Origin: Mesorhizobium terrae
GTDB lineage: Bacteria; Pseudomonadota; Alphaproteobacteria; Rhizobiales; Rhizobiaceae
Direction of reading: 5' to 3'
DNA length: 64,000 nt
Assembly (NCBI RefSeq): GCF_008727715.1
Contig: NZ_CP044218.1
Span: forward strand, 2,807,501-2,871,500
Below the pieces are notes generated by a model. That model was not told the DNA's origin and did not search any database. It worked only from the letters and a program-made list of their open reading frames with translations. Below are positions 54,303 through 64,000 of the stretch, piece after piece. The first letter of the stretch is position 1. The number at the start of each line of letters is the position of its first letter. A program made the position numbers and the translations under genes.

Positions 54303-55514
54303 TCAGCGCCTGTTCCCGCCGTCGCCTTTCAGCGCGATGGCCGCGCAGATGATGGCGAGGACCGCAAGGCCGCTCGCGGCGGCAAGATAGGCCTCCTGAT
54401 AGCCGAAGGCCTCAATCAGCGGTTGGCTGGCGAAGGGCGAGGTGAAATGGCCGATGAACATCGAGGCCGTGACCATGCCGGCCAGCCTGCCGCGCGTGGT
54501 GGGACTGGTCAGCGCGATGATGGCCGATATCAGGTTGGGAATGGTGAGGCCGAGGCCTGCTCCAGCGACGGCCATGGCGAAAAGCACCGAGGTCATCGTC
54601 GTCGAGAACGAGATGAGCACGAACCCTAGCGTCATCAGGCAAAGGCCAATGACGAAGATCGTCGAAACGGACAATCTCGAGCGCAGGCGGCCATAGGCGA
54701 GGGCCGATCCAGCCATCACCAGATTGTGCAGCCCCAGCGTGAAGCCGGCGCTGCTGGCGGCGCCGATGCCGACCGCGCGCATGTAGAACGGTAGCTGCGA
54801 GGGGATGAAATAGAAGATCATGTTGACGAGGAAGGCGAGCAGACAGAGCGCCGCGACCGGCAGCCACCGGATCGCGTTTTCGCCGGTCGGTGCAGGCGCC
54901 TGGGTGACGCGGACGGCGCGCGTGGGCTCGGTCAGGAAAGCGACGACCGCGGGGATAATGGCGAAGGCCACGGCATAGACGGCGAAGGGGGCGCGCCAGT
55001 GATAGTCGGCGAGGAGCCCGCCTGCGGCGACGAAGGCGACGCCGCCAATGCCGGTGAAAGCCTGCTGCAGCCCGAGATAGCGTTCGCGTTCGGCGCCGCT
55101 GAAATAATCGCCGACGAGCGCCGTGGCCAGCGTCATGATACCGCCAATGGCCACGCCAAGTGCCGCGCGGCCGACCAGCAGCGACATCAGACTGTCGGCG
55201 AACAGGCCCGAAATGCCGGCGAGCCCATAAAGCAGGATCGAGCCGACCAGCAGCCTTAGCCGCCCGTAACGGTCGGCGAGGCCGCCGATGAGCGGCGCGC
55301 AGAAGGCGACGAACAGCGCCGGCAGGGTCAGCATCATGCGGCTGAGCAGCTTGACGCCGTCGACCCGGGCAAAGGCCGTCTCGATTGCCGGCAGCGCGGG
55401 CGAGATCGTCGTGCCGGCCATGATGGTCAAGGTCGCGACGAGCAGAAGGGACGCCTTGCGGCCAATTCCCGGTCGTGTCGCACTGGCGGGAAATGCTGTT
55501 TCTGCCCATGTCAT
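54303..55514 (-). CDS. MFS transporter, drug/metabolite efflux type
   Basis: A 403-residue protein with about twelve hydrophobic helices and the MFS motif A between helices 2 and 3 (GGLADRYGRLRLLVGS). GRAALGVAIGGIMTLATALVGDYF matches the DHA1 motif region. It probably exports drugs or metabolites by proton antiport; no substrate can be named. The start ATG at 55514 is followed by a polar N-terminus. A long open frame on the opposite reading is a shadow. Confidence 0.9.
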   Translation of the reverse strand: MTWAETAFPASATRPGIGRKASLLLVATLTIMAGTTISPALPAIETAFARVDGVKLLSRMMLTLPALFVAFCAPLIGGLADRYGRLRLLVGSILLYGLAGISGLFADSLMSLLVGRAALGVAIGGIMTLATALVGDYFSGAERERYLGLQQAFTGIGGVAFVAAGGLLADYHWRAPFAVYAVAFAIIPAVVAFLTEPTRAVRVTQAPAPTGENAIRWLPVAALCLLAFLVNMIFYFIPSQLPFYMRAVGIGAASSAGFTLGLHNLVMAGSALAYGRLRSRLSVSTIFVIGLCLMTLGFVLISFSTTMTSVLFAMAVAGAGLGLTIPNLISAIIALTSPTTRGRLAGMVTASMFIGHFTSPFASQPLIEAFGYQEAYLAAASGLAVLAIICAAIALKGDGGNRR

Positions 55515-55692
55515 ATTGTCGTCTCCTTGCTGCGGACCGCTCCGGCAATGCCCGGCGGCGCGGCCCCATCCTTGAATTGCGATTGTCCTGGAAGCCGCCT
55601 GACGGCGGTCCGGATCGACCGTTTCGCGGTTCTACAAGTTCAAGTTAACTTGAAGTCAAGTGGGCTGAAGACGGAATTTTGGCGCCGGCGCC

Positions 55693-55793
55693 CCTATCTC
55701 CCCCCTTGCGGGGGAGAAAGCGATTTCAGCATCTTAGCGAGCACGCCCGCAGGGCGGCACAGTCTAAGTGCTAGAAATCGCAAGAGAGGGGAT
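55693..55793 (+). repeat. Left 101-bp inverted repeat of the DUF559 cassette
   Basis: This repeat starts with CCTATCTCC and ends GAGAGGGGAT. Its reverse complement matches 56159-56259 at 99 of 101 positions. It contains the small palindrome CCCCC-TTG-CGGGGG near its outer end. It ends 9 bp before the DUF559 start codon. Confidence 0.95.
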
Positions 55794-55802
55794 TTGTCGG
55801 CA

Positions 55803-56156
55803 ATGCGTCAACCGGTCAGACCGTCACATCGTGGCTTTGCCCGCTCTATGCGCGCCCACGCGACCAAGGCCGAGACCATGCTTTGGCAGGCTTTGCGCAA
55901 CCGCCAACTCAACGGCTTGAAGTTCAAGCGACAGGTTCCGCTCGACGGCTTTATTCTCGACTTCGTCTGTTTCGAGGCGCGGCTGATCATCGAGGTTGAC
56001 GGCAGTCAGCATGCAGATTCGCAAGGTGATGTTGTTCGCGATCGCCATTTCGAAGCGCACAGCTTCCGCATCCTGCGTTTCTGGAACGAGGAGGTGGAGA
56101 GGAATCTCGACGCGGTCTGCGAGGCGATCCTGCAGGAAACCAAAGGTCGCGGCTGA
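55803..56156 (+). CDS. DUF559 endonuclease-like protein
   Basis: A 117-residue protein of the DUF559 family, related to Vsr/restriction-type endonucleases. Core segments are RSMRAHATKAETMLWQALRNRQL, FKRQVPLDGFILDFVCFEARLIIEVDGSQH (with the D...E-x-D/Q-type metal residues) and FRILRFWNEEVERNLDAV. ATG 55803 (MRQPVRPSHRGFARSM) gives the usual length; the frame is open upstream through the left repeat but that part is not DUF559-like. The gene is enclosed by inverted repeats, which marks it as the cargo or engine of a small mobile unit. Confidence 0.88.
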   Translation: MRQPVRPSHRGFARSMRAHATKAETMLWQALRNRQLNGLKFKRQVPLDGFILDFVCFEARLIIEVDGSQHADSQGDVVRDRHFEAHSFRILRFWNEEVERNLDAVCEAILQETKGRG

Positions 56157-56158
56157 AT

Positions 56159-56259
56159 ATCCCCTCTCTTGCGATTTCTAGCACTTAGACTGCGCCGCCC
56201 TGCAGGCGTGCTCGCTAAGATGCTGAAATCGCTTTCTCCCCCGCAAGGGGGGAGATAGG
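56159..56259 (-). repeat. Right 101-bp inverted repeat of the DUF559 cassette
   Basis: Reverse complement of the left repeat with two substitutions (within ACTG-C/T-GCCG and CTGC-A/G-GGCG). It begins 2 bp after the DUF559 stop and ends 9 bp before the LysE-family stop codon. Confidence 0.95.
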
Positions 56260-56268
56260 TCGCTTCCC

Positions 56269-56904
56269 TCACGTCCTCTGCAGGGCCAAATGCGCGCCGA
56301 GCCCGACCAATAGCGTGCCGCCGGCGCGGCGCATCAGGCGCTGGGCGCCGCTCGAGCGCTTGAGCCGGGCGACAAGCACGCCCGCCAGCATCACGCAGAC
56401 CAAGTCCGCCGACGAGAAGATCAGGTTGACGATCGTTCCCAGGATCAGGAACTGAGCCCAGACCGGCAGGCCGGCGGAGGCGTCGATGAACTGCGGCAGG
56501 AAGGCCAGGAAGAACAGTGCGGTCTTGGGATTGAGCACTTCGACGGTGATGCTCTCCAGGAAGGCGCGTCGGCCGGATTTTGCTTCCAGCGCGGGCAGCG
56601 CGGCATCGCCGCCTTCCGCCTTGGCGCGGAGCATCGAAATGCCCAGCCAGACCAGATAGGCGGCGCCTGCGAGCTTCACCACCAGATAGAGCACCGGCAC
56701 GGCATGGAAGAGTACCGAGAGGCCGGCGGCCGCGGCCATGACGTGGACATAGCAGCCGAGATGGATGCCCAGCGTCGCCATCAGTCCAGACCAGCGGCCA
56801 CGCGCAATCGTCTGCGCCGCGGCATAGAGCATGGCAGGCCCCGGAATGTAGGCGAAGATCGCCGTGGTGACGAAGAAGGCGATCAGCAGCTCGGTCGATG
56901 GCAT
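56269..56904 (-). CDS. LysE/RhtB-family amino-acid exporter
   Basis: A 211-residue membrane protein with about six helices and the RhtB-type N-terminus (LLIAFFVTTAIFAYIPGPAMLYAAAQTIARGRWSGLMATLGIHLG). GPAM and NPKTALFFLAFLPQFI are family signatures. It probably exports an amino acid or metabolite. The 3' end abuts the DUF559 cassette; the protein looks intact with normal length. Confidence 0.9.
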   Translation of the reverse strand: MPSTELLIAFFVTTAIFAYIPGPAMLYAAAQTIARGRWSGLMATLGIHLGCYVHVMAAAAGLSVLFHAVPVLYLVVKLAGAAYLVWLGISMLRAKAEGGDAALPALEAKSGRRAFLESITVEVLNPKTALFFLAFLPQFIDASAGLPVWAQFLILGTIVNLIFSSADLVCVMLAGVLVARLKRSSGAQRLMRRAGGTLLVGLGAHLALQRT

Positions 56905-56959
56905 GGTCTTTACCCATATCGTTGGCAGAGGCGGCCGCGCCGGAACGGGCGCGCCGGCA

Positions 56960-57742
56960 TCAGGATAGGTGGATTTCCGCTTCCATGAAAGTCACGGCCT
57001 TGCCGGTGATTAGCACCCGTTCGCCGGCAAGCTCGCACAAAAGATGTCCGCCGCGCGCCGAGGCCTGAAATGCCGACAGCCGGTTCTTGCCAAGCTTGTC
57101 CGCCCAATGGGGAACAAGCGTGGCGTGGATCGAACCTGTCACCGGGTCTTCCGGAATGCCGGCGCCGGGCGCGAAATAACGCGAGACGAAATCGTGGGCC
57201 TGGCCCTTCGCGGTGATCACAAGGCCCTGCGCGCCCAGTTTAGCGATGTTCGGTAAATCCGGAACGAAGGCGCGCACCGCCGCTTCGTCCGGCAGTTCGG
57301 CGAAGACGTTCTCGAAATTGCGGAAAATCGCGCGGGCGACACCTTCGAGCGGCCCGGCAATCGTCGCCGGCAATTCGTGCAGTGTTTCGGGGGCGAAGCA
57401 TGGCAGGTCGAGCTGATAACCGCCTTCGACTGGCGCGACGCGCAACTCGCCGACACGGGTCGAAAACGCCATGATGCCGGTGACGCCAAGATGGGCCGCC
57501 AGCACATGCGCCGTCGCCAGCGTTGCATGACCGCAGAAGTCGACCTCGTGGACCGGCGTGAACCAGCGCAGGTCCCAGCCCTTGCCGTTGGGGCGGGCGA
57601 AGGCTGTTTCGGCGAGATTGTTCTCGGCCGCGATCGACTGCATGACGGCATCGGCCAGCCAGTCGTCGAGAACAAGCACTGCGGCGGGGTTGCCACCGAA
57701 AATCCTGTCCGAGAATGCATCGACCTGAAACATCGCGGTCAT
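56960..57742 (-). CDS. PhzF-family isomerase/epimerase-like protein
   Basis: A 260-residue PhzF-like protein with a diaminopimelate epimerase fold. The N-terminus FQVDAFSDRIFGGNPAAVLVLDDWL, catalytic-type Glu45 in NLAETAF, and WFTPVHEVDFCGHATLA are conserved. Members are mostly uncharacterised; the best-known isomerises a phenazine precursor. No phenazine genes are nearby, so a general metabolic or detoxification role is more likely. It lies just downstream of the threonine aldolase gene (33 bp) and upstream of lysE. Confidence 0.9.
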   Translation of the reverse strand: MTAMFQVDAFSDRIFGGNPAAVLVLDDWLADAVMQSIAAENNLAETAFARPNGKGWDLRWFTPVHEVDFCGHATLATAHVLAAHLGVTGIMAFSTRVGELRVAPVEGGYQLDLPCFAPETLHELPATIAGPLEGVARAIFRNFENVFAELPDEAAVRAFVPDLPNIAKLGAQGLVITAKGQAHDFVSRYFAPGAGIPEDPVTGSIHATLVPHWADKLGKNRLSAFQASARGGHLLCELAGERVLITGKAVTFMEAEIHLS

Positions 57743-57775
57743 CGCGGCTACTCCCGTGCCTTTCAGGAAGATCGC

Positions 57776-58828
57776 TCAGGCCTTGAGCAGGTCGGCGAAG
57801 CGATCGACGTCCTTTTCGGTGGTGGCGAAGCTGGTCACGAAACGGTAGAGCCCTTCGTTCTCGCCGATATGGCCGTCGAAGCCATGCGGCTTGTGCCAAT
57901 CGTAGAAAGCGGCGCCCGCCGCCTTCAGTTTCTCGACTTTCTTCCTGTCGATGACGGCGAACACCTCGTTGGCCTGCGGCAGCCAGGCCAACCTGGAGCT
58001 CGATGCATCCTCCAGCGCGGCGGCCAGGCGCGCCGCCATGGCGTTGGCGTGGCGGGCCACTTCCAGCCACAGATCGTCCTTGAAATAGGCTTCGAACTGG
58101 GCGGCGATGAAACGCGACTTGGAGAAGAGCTGGGCGGCGCGCTTGCGCAGGAAGGCGAGTTCCTCGGCGCGGTCGAGATCGAACAGCACGATCGCCTCGG
58201 CGCACCAGCAGCCATTCTTGGTACCGCCGAAGGAGAGGATGTCGACGCCGCGTTTCCAGGTCATATCGGCCGGCGTTGCCTCCAGCGAGACCAGCGCGTT
58301 GGCGAAGCGGGCGCCGTCCATGTGCAATGGCAGGCGGTATTTTTTGGCGATCCTGGAAATGGCGTCGATGTCGTCGAGGCCGTGCACAGTGCCGGTCTCG
58401 GTCGCCTGGGTGATCGACACGGCCATCGGCCGGCCAGCATGCACATTGTCGACGGCGAAGCGGGCGACTGCCCTTTCGAGGTTCTTTGGCTCCATGCGGC
58501 CGAGCGCGCCGTCCACCGGATGCAGGCGCGCGCCGCCGCTGAGATATTCGGCTGCGCCGCACTCGTCCTCGATGAGGTGGGCTTCCCGGTGGCAGAAGGC
58601 GATGCCGCCAGATTTGTTGTAGGCGGTCAGCGAAAGCACGTTGGCGGCGGTGCCGGTAGCCACGAAGAAGACCGCTACCTCGCGCTCGAAGATTTCGCTG
58701 AAGCGCTGCGTCACGGCCCGGTCGATCTCGCTGTCGCCATAGGCGGTGGCGAAGCCGCTGTTGTGCGCGCCGAGCGCGGCATTGATGCGGGGATGGGCGC
58801 CAGCCCAGTTGTCGGAGGCAAAAAACAT
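57776..58828 (-). CDS. Low-specificity L-threonine aldolase
   Basis: A 350-residue PLP enzyme that cleaves L-threonine or allo-threonine to glycine and acetaldehyde. SDNWAGAHPRI start, DGARFANAL and the PLP lysine Lys204 in FGGTKNG are visible, matching the LtaE family. It is probably co-transcribed with the PhzF-like and LysE-type genes, a possible amino-acid module. Confidence 0.92.
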   Translation of the reverse strand: MFFASDNWAGAHPRINAALGAHNSGFATAYGDSEIDRAVTQRFSEIFEREVAVFFVATGTAANVLSLTAYNKSGGIAFCHREAHLIEDECGAAEYLSGGARLHPVDGALGRMEPKNLERAVARFAVDNVHAGRPMAVSITQATETGTVHGLDDIDAISRIAKKYRLPLHMDGARFANALVSLEATPADMTWKRGVDILSFGGTKNGCWCAEAIVLFDLDRAEELAFLRKRAAQLFSKSRFIAAQFEAYFKDDLWLEVARHANAMAARLAAALEDASSSRLAWLPQANEVFAVIDRKKVEKLKAAGAAFYDWHKPHGFDGHIGENEGLYRFVTSFATTEKDVDRFADLLKA

Positions 58829-59341
58829 GCTGTAGCCCGTCTTTCCTGGGAATTAGAGCGAGACGAGGCCGGGTCGATGCATTCCGATCGCACCTCGCCT
58901 CGGGGAAGGCGCGAACCATGATCGCATTCCGCTTGTGTCCGCAAGGCCCAGCACTGTCCTGATGTTTGGAGCCAGAGGCTGGACGTGCTACCGAGCCACA
59001 AAGTTTCGATGTCGGGCAGTCTGAGGTAATTTTCTTTCGTCAAATGACCGTGAATTTTCCGAATCGGTCTTGAATGGCGTCGGGAATTCTGCCATAGAAA
59101 TTTAGGACAGTATTGCTGTCTTATTTACCGATACCAACCAGGCTGGATTGGCGTATGATCGACGCCGGTCCGGCTGCCGCCGCGATCGGCGAGCGATGAC
59201 AGGCCGGAACCCGGCCGGACAGTGCCCGGTCCAGGGCATGTTCGCCAGGATTTCGCGACAGGTGCGAGAATTATGAACGGGAAGCGCCAAGCTTCCCTTG
59301 GAGAAGAGGCGCCCAAAAGGCGCAGAACGGAGGACAGGACG
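58829..59341. promoter_or_regulatory. Divergent region upstream of gltB
   Basis: About 510 bp between divergently transcribed genes. It contains the dyad AGGACAG-TATTG-CTGTCTT (59104-59122), a candidate regulator site, within an AT-richer stretch (about 59030-59145). No consensus sigma-54 element was found. The gltB promoter should lie here; no gene is supported. Confidence 0.4.
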
Positions 59342-62300
59342 ATGACGGAAGCGACGCTATCTGTGACGACGGATTTTGCACCGGTTGCACAGACGAAAGC
59401 GGCCACCGTCAAAACCGCCCTGCGAACCACCACTACCCCGACTACGGGGCTCTTCGATCGATCGCCTTCGGCTCAAGGCATGTACGATCCGCGCAACGAG
59501 CATGATGCCTGCGGTGTCGGCTTCATCGCGCAGATGAAGGGCGTGAAGTCGCACCAGATCGTCAAGGACGGCCTGTTCATGCTGGAAAACCTGACCCATC
59601 GCGGCGCGGTGGGTGCGGACCCGCTGATGGGCGACGGCGCCGGCGTGCTGGTGCAGATCCCCGACAGGTTCTTCCGCGAGGAGATGGCCAAGCAGGACAT
59701 CGAGCTGCCGCCGGTCGGCCAATATGGCGTCGGCCACTGGTTCATGCCGCGCGATCCCGAGCTGCGCGCGCATGTCGACGAGATCATCCGCGACTCAGCG
59801 CAGTCGGAAGGCCTGCCGCTGATCGGTTTTCGCGATGTGCCGGTCGACAACTCCTCTTTGTCGAAGGCGCCCGATATCGCGGCTGCCGAACCGTACCACC
59901 GCCAGGTCTTCATCGGACGCACGCCGGATATCGACAATGACGAGGAATACGAGGCACGCCTCTATCTCCTGCGCAAGGTCATCTCCGGCCGCATCTATGC
60001 CGAGAACAACAACAAGGACATCGGCTCCTACTGCGTCTCGCTGTCGGCGCGCACCATCGTCTACAAGGGCATGTTCCTGGCCTACCAGGTCGGCGCCTAT
60101 TACAAGGACCTGTCCGACCCGCGTTTCGAGACGGCGCTGATCCTCGTCCACCAGCGCTTCTCCACCAACACCTTCCCGTCGTGGAAGCTGGCGCATCCCT
60201 ACCGCATGGTCGCCCACAATGGCGAAATCAACACGGTGCGCGGCAACAACAACTGGATGGCGGCGCGCCAGGCCTCGGTCGACAGCGAGCTGTTCGGCAA
60301 CAACATCTCGAAGCTGTGGCCGATTTCCTATGAAGGACAGTCGGACACGGCCTGCTTCGACAACGCGCTCGAGTTCCTGTTCCAGGGCGGCTACTCGCTT
60401 GCCCATTCGATGATGATGCTGATCCCGGAAGCCTGGGCCGGCAACAAGTCGATGGATGCCGACCGCAAGGCCTTCTACGAATATCACGCCGCCCTGATGG
60501 AACCGTGGGACGGGCCGGCCGCCGTCTGCTTCACCGACGGGCGCCAGATTGGCGCCACGCTCGACCGCAACGGCCTGCGTCCGGCCCGCTACATCGTCAC
60601 CGACGACGACCGCGTCATCCTGGCTTCGGAAGCCGGCGTGCTGCCGGTTGAGGAAAAGAGCATTGTCCGGAAGTGGCGCCTGCAGCCGGGCAAAATGCTG
60701 CTCATCGACCTGGTCGAGGGTCGCATCATCTCCGACGAGGACATCAAGAAGGAGATCGCCGCGCAGCATCCCTACAAGGATTGGCTGAAGCGCACCCAGC
60801 TCGTGCTGGAAGACCTGAACCCGGTGGAGCCGCGCGCGCTGCGCAAGGATGTCACCTTGCTCGACCGCCAGCAGGCGTTCGGCTACAGCCAGGAAGACCT
60901 GAAGCTTTTGATGGCGCCGATGGCCGTCACCGGCCAGGAAGCCGTCGGCTCGATGGGCACCGACACGCCGATTTCGGCGATGTCGGACAAGTCGAAGCTG
61001 CTCTACACCTATTTCAAGCAGAACTTCGCCCAGGTCACCAACCCGCCGATCGACCCGATCCGCGAGGAACTGGTGATGAGCCTGGTCTCCTTCATCGGGC
61101 CGCGGCCTAACATTTTCGACCTCGTCGGCACCTCGCGCAAGAAGCGGCTGGAAGTGCGCCAGCCGATCCTGACCAATGGCGATCTGGAGAAGATCCGCTC
61201 CATCGGCCACACCGAGGATCGTTTCGACACCAAGACCATCGACATCACCTACGCGGTCGCCGAAGGCGTGTCGGGCATGGCGGGCGCGGTCGAGCGCCTG
61301 TGTGACCGTGCCGAGGCGGCGGTTGCCGGCGGTTACAACATCATCATCCTGTCCGATCGCCAGATCGGCCCGGACCGCATCGCCATCCCGGCGCTTCTGG
61401 CCACGGCCTCGGTGCACCATCACCTGATCCGCAAGGGCCTGCGCACGTCGGTCGGCCTCGTCGTGGAATCGGGCGAGCCGCGCGAAGTGCACCATTTCTG
61501 CTGCCTTGCCGGCTTTGGCGCCGAGGCGATCAACCCCTATCTCGCTTTCGACACGCTGCTCGACATGCACAGGAAGGGCGAGCTGCCGGAAGAGGTCGAC
61601 GCCTACGAAGTGGTCTCGCGCTACATCAAGTCGCTCGGCAAGGGCGTGCTCAAGGTCATGTCCAAGATGGGCATCTCGACCTACCAGTCCTATTGCGGGG
61701 CGCAGATCTTCGACGCGGTCGGGCTGAAGAGCGAGTTCATCGAGAAGTACTTCACCGGCACTGCCACCCTCATCGAGGGCGTCGGGCTGGACGAAGTCTC
61801 GGCTGAAACGGTCGAGCGGCACGGCGATGCCTTCGGCGACGATCCGGTGCTGCGCAACAGCCTGCAGGTTGGCGGCGAATATATGTACCGCATGCGCGGC
61901 GAAGCCCATATGTGGACGCCCGACGCGGTCGCCACGCTGCAGCACGCCGTGCGCAAGGGGTCGTGGTCGACCTTCAAGGAGTTCTCGGCCCAGATCGACA
62001 GCGAAGCGGCGCGCGCCCAGCAGATTCGCGGCCTGTTCCGCATCAGAAAGGCCGAAGAGACCGGCCGCAAGAAGGTTGCGCTGGACGAGGTGATGACGGC
62101 GGCAGAGATCGTCAAGCGCTTCTCCACCGGCGCGATGTCCTTCGGCTCAATCTCCAGGGAGGCGCACACCACGCTGGCGGTCGCCATGAACACCATCGGC
62201 GGCAAGTCGAACACCGGCGAGGGTGGCGAGGAGCCGGACCGCTACCTGCCGCTTCCGGGCGGCGGCCGCAATCTGGAGCGCTCCGCCATCAAGCAGGTGG

Positions 62301-64000
62301 CATCGGGCCGCTTCGGGGTGAGCGCGGAATATCTCGTCAACTCCGACATGATGCAGATCAAGGTGGCGCAGGGTGCCAAGCCCGGCGAGGGCGGCCAGCT
62401 GCCCGGCCATAAGGTCGACGCGACGATCGCCAAGGTGCGCCATTCGACGCAAGGCGTCGGCCTGATCTCGCCGCCGCCGCACCATGACATCTATTCGATC
62501 GAAGATCTGGCGCAGCTGATCTACGATCTGAAGAACGTCAACCCGGCCGCCGACGTGTCGGTCAAGCTGGTGTCGGAAGTTGGCGTCGGCACGGTCGCGG
62601 CGGGTGTCGCCAAGGCACGCGCCGACCACATCACCATCTCCGGTTATGACGGCGGCACCGGCGCATCTCCGCTCACCTCGCTGAAGCATGCCGGCAGCCC
62701 TTGGGAAATGGGTCTTGCCGAAACGCACCAGACGCTGGTGCTGAACGGGCTGCGTTCCCGCGTGGCGTTGCAGGTCGACGGCGGCCTGCGCACCGGTCGC
62801 GACGTCATCATCGGCGCGTTGCTCGGTGCCGACGAGTTCGGCTTCTCGACCGCGCCGCTGATCGCGGCCGGCTGCATCATGATGCGCAAGTGCCATCTCA
62901 ACACCTGCCCGGTCGGCGTCGCCACCCAGGACCCGGTTTTGAGGAAGCGCTTCAAGGGCACGCCCGAGCACGTCATCAACTACTTCTTCTACGTGGCGGA
63001 AGAGGTGCGCGAGCTTTTGGCCGAAATGGGATACACTCATCTCGACCAGATCATCGGTGACACCGACCTCCTCGAAAAGCGCGAGCTGATCGATCACTGG
63101 AAGGCGCGTGGGCTCGACTTCTCGAAAATGTTCTACAAGCCCGAGGCGCCGCGCGAGGCCGTGCACTGGACCGAGCGCCAGAAGCATCCGATCGACGACG
63201 TGCTCGACCGCCAGATGATCGAACAGGCCAAGCCCGCTCTCGAAGCGCGCCAGCCGGTCGAGATCGCGCTGCCGATCCGCAACGTCGACCGCTCGGCCGG
63301 CGCCATGCTGTCGGGCGAGGTCGCCAAGCGCTTCCGCCACAAGGGGCTGCGCGAGGACACCATCAAGGTGACGTTGACCGGCACCGCCGGCCAGTCCTTC
63401 GGCGCCTTCCTGGCGCGCGGCATTTCGTTCGATCTGATCGGCGCCGGCAACGACTATGTCGCCAAGGGCCTGTCGGGCGGACGCATCGTCATCCGCCCGC
63501 CGGATGATGCCAGGATCGTCGCCGAGGATTCGATCATCGTCGGCAACACCGTGCTCTACGGGGCCATCGAAGGCGAGTGCTACTTCCGCGGTGTCGCCGG
63601 CGAACGTTTCGCGGTGCGCAACTCCGGCGCGGTCACGGTCGTCGAGGGTGTCGGCGACCACGGCTGCGAATACATGACCGGCGGTGTCGTTGTCGTCATC
63701 GGCAAAACCGGGCGTAACTTCGCCGCCGGCATGTCCGGCGGCGTCGCCTATGTGCTGGACGAGGAGGGCGATTTCGCGCTCCGCTGCAACATGGCCATGG
63801 TCGAGCTGGAGCCGGTTCCCGAAGAGGACGACCTGATGGAAAAACTGCTCCATCACGGCGGCGACATCGACCACAAGGGCCGCGTCGACGTATCGGGCGA
63901 CATGACCAGCCACGACGAGGAGCGCCTCTACCAGCTGATCTCGAACCATGTGCATTACACCGGTTCGACGCGGGGCAAGGAGATCCTCGACAATTGGGCG
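59342..64000 (+). CDS. gltB: Glutamate synthase (NADPH) large subunit, incomplete at right edge
   Basis: The frame runs from ATG 59342 to the end of the window (1,553 codons); the family length of about 1,570 means only the last few residues are missing. GltB makes two glutamates from glutamine and 2-oxoglutarate. The catalytic Cys57 of the amidotransferase domain follows a propeptide ([14 protein letters not shown]), which is normally removed. Downstream are the central domain, the FMN/synthase domain ([31 protein letters not shown]), the 3Fe-4S cysteines ([12 protein letters not shown], near residue 1180-1190) and the right-handed beta-helix C-terminal domain. gltD is expected just beyond the edge. 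Confidence 0.97.
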   Translation, partial: MTEATLSVTTDFAPVAQTKAATVKTALRTTTTPTTGLFDRSPSAQGMYDPRNEHDACGVGFIAQMKGVKSHQIVKDGLFMLENLTHRGAVGADPLMGDGAGVLVQIPDRFFREEMAKQDIELPPVGQYGVGHWFMPRDPELRAHVDEIIRDSAQSEGLPLIGFRDVPVDNSSLSKAPDIAAAEPYHRQVFIGRTPDIDNDEEYEARLYLLRKVISGRIYAENNNKDIGSYCVSLSARTIVYKGMFLAYQVGAYYKDLSDPRFETALILVHQRFSTNTFPSWKLAHPYRMVAHNGEINTVRGNNNWMAARQASVDSELFGNNISKLWPISYEGQSDTACFDNALEFLFQGGYSLAHSMMMLIPEAWAGNKSMDADRKAFYEYHAALMEPWDGPAAVCFTDGRQIGATLDRNGLRPARYIVTDDDRVILASEAGVLPVEEKSIVRKWRLQPGKMLLIDLVEGRIISDEDIKKEIAAQHPYKDWLKRTQLVLEDLNPVEPRALRKDVTLLDRQQAFGYSQEDLKLLMAPMAVTGQEAVGSMGTDTPISAMSDKSKLLYTYFKQNFAQVTNPPIDPIREELVMSLVSFIGPRPNIFDLVGTSRKKRLEVRQPILTNGDLEKIRSIGHTEDRFDTKTIDITYAVAEGVSGMAGAVERLCDRAEAAVAGGYNIIILSDRQIGPDRIAIPALLATASVHHHLIRKGLRTSVGLVVESGEPREVHHFCCLAGFGAEAINPYLAFDTLLDMHRKGELPEEVDAYEVVSRYIKSLGKGVLKVMSKMGISTYQSYCGAQIFDAVGLKSEFIEKYFTGTATLIEGVGLDEVSAETVERHGDAFGDDPVLRNSLQVGGEYMYRMRGEAHMWTPDAVATLQHAVRKGSWSTFKEFSAQIDSEAARAQQIRGLFRIRKAEETGRKKVALDEVMTAAEIVKRFSTGAMSFGSISREAHTTLAVAMNTIGGKSNTGEGGEEPDRYLPLPGGGRNLERSAIKQVASGRFGVSAEYLVNSDMMQIKVAQGAKPGEGGQLPGHKVDATIAKVRHSTQGVGLISPPPHHDIYSIEDLAQLIYDLKNVNPAADVSVKLVSEVGVGTVAAGVAKARADHITISGYDGGTGASPLTSLKHAGSPWEMGLAETHQTLVLNGLRSRVALQVDGGLRTGRDVIIGALLGADEFGFSTAPLIAAGCIMMRKCHLNTCPVGVATQDPVLRKRFKGTPEHVINYFFYVAEEVRELLAEMGYTHLDQIIGDTDLLEKRELIDHWKARGLDFSKMFYKPEAPREAVHWTERQKHPIDDVLDRQMIEQAKPALEARQPVEIALPIRNVDRSAGAMLSGEVAKRFRHKGLREDTIKVTLTGTAGQSFGAFLARGISFDLIGAGNDYVAKGLSGGRIVIRPPDDARIVAEDSIIVGNTVLYGAIEGECYFRGVAGERFAVRNSGAVTVVEGVGDHGCEYMTGGVVVVIGKTGRNFAAGMSGGVAYVLDEEGDFALRCNMAMVELEPVPEEDDLMEKLLHHGGDIDHKGRVDVSGDMTSHDEERLYQLISNHVHYTGSTRGKEILDNWA

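Larger units (their letters stand above)
55693..56259. mobile_element. 567-bp inverted-repeat cassette carrying a DUF559 gene
   Basis: Two 101-bp inverted repeats enclose a single 354-bp gene, with 9 bp and 2 bp between gene and repeats. The unit sits between the MFS gene and the LysE gene, whose stop is only 9 bp outside the right repeat. No target-site duplication was visible. The near-perfect repeat identity suggests recent insertion or gene conversion. No transposase is present, so movement in trans or by the DUF559 protein itself is inference. Confidence 0.7.

Noticed and set aside
55527..55802. N-terminal extension of the DUF559 frame through the left inverted repeat
   Set aside because: The extension reads the repeat and the MFS upstream region and has no DUF559 similarity; ATG 55803 gives the normal family length.
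59795..63955. Very long minus-strand frames opposite gltB (716 and 602 codons)
   Set aside because: They lie wholly antisense to a clear gltB frame and have the Arg/Asp/His/Val-rich bias of antisense shadows in GC-rich DNA.

Overview
The window reads as a high-GC alphaproteobacterial chromosome of the Rhizobiales, most probably Mesorhizobium or a close relative. The clues are an alphaproteobacterial CpdR-type response regulator next to an N-formylglutamate amidohydrolase, an mmgR/suhB-type small RNA upstream of an inositol-monophosphatase-family gene, a ROSE-like leader on an hsp20 gene, and a trb-type conjugation cluster. The genus is inferred from gene content only; no database search was possible.

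Region 1 (1-14.7 kb) is a sugar or sugar-acid uptake and breakdown locus. A tightly packed minus-strand operon runs from 12.04 kb off the left edge: MaoC protein, solute-binding-like cytosolic protein, CaiB/BaiF CoA-transferase, periplasmic binding protein, two MalF/MalG-type permeases, MalK/UgpC-type ATPase, an enolase-superfamily enzyme, L-rhamnose/L-fucose-type mutarotase, RraA-family protein, a second enolase-superfamily enzyme, two UxaA-family polypeptides, and the start of a short-chain dehydrogenase. Divergent from it are a second MaoC protein, a Gfo/Idh/MocA dehydrogenase and an IclR regulator. The exact substrate cannot be read from sequence.

Region 2 (15.6-30.1 kb) is a type I secretion locus: an ABC exporter with a degenerate C39 domain, a HlyD adaptor, a small AT-rich four-helix membrane protein and a 3,406-residue repeat protein with Ca-binding-like loops. 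All four are close-packed or overlapping and end at a strong hairpin. This is the most novel-looking unit in the window.

Region 3 (30.1-35.2 kb) holds loosely spaced accessory genes: a DUF4105 membrane protein, a GSU2403-type nucleotidyltransferase-fold protein and an aminopeptidase-like lipoprotein, with long gene-poor gaps.

Region 4 (35.5-48.9 kb) is a conjugation module, traG-RHH-trbBCDEJLFGI-DUF2274, followed by an excisionase-like HTH gene and a tyrosine integrase whose 3' end runs into the 3' end of tRNA-Val(GAC). This looks like the right end of an integrative element. No relaxase, trbK or trbH is visible, and the left end was not found.

Region 5 (48.9-64 kb) looks like core chromosome: cpdR-like regulator, N-formylglutamate amidohydrolase, mmgR-type sRNA, hisN-like phosphatase, NTF2-like secreted protein, lysophospholipase-like hydrolase, hsp20, MFS and LysE transporters, PhzF protein, threonine aldolase, and nearly complete gltB running off the right edge. 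Between the MFS and LysE genes sits a compact 567-bp cassette: a DUF559 gene enclosed by 101-bp inverted repeats that differ at only two positions.
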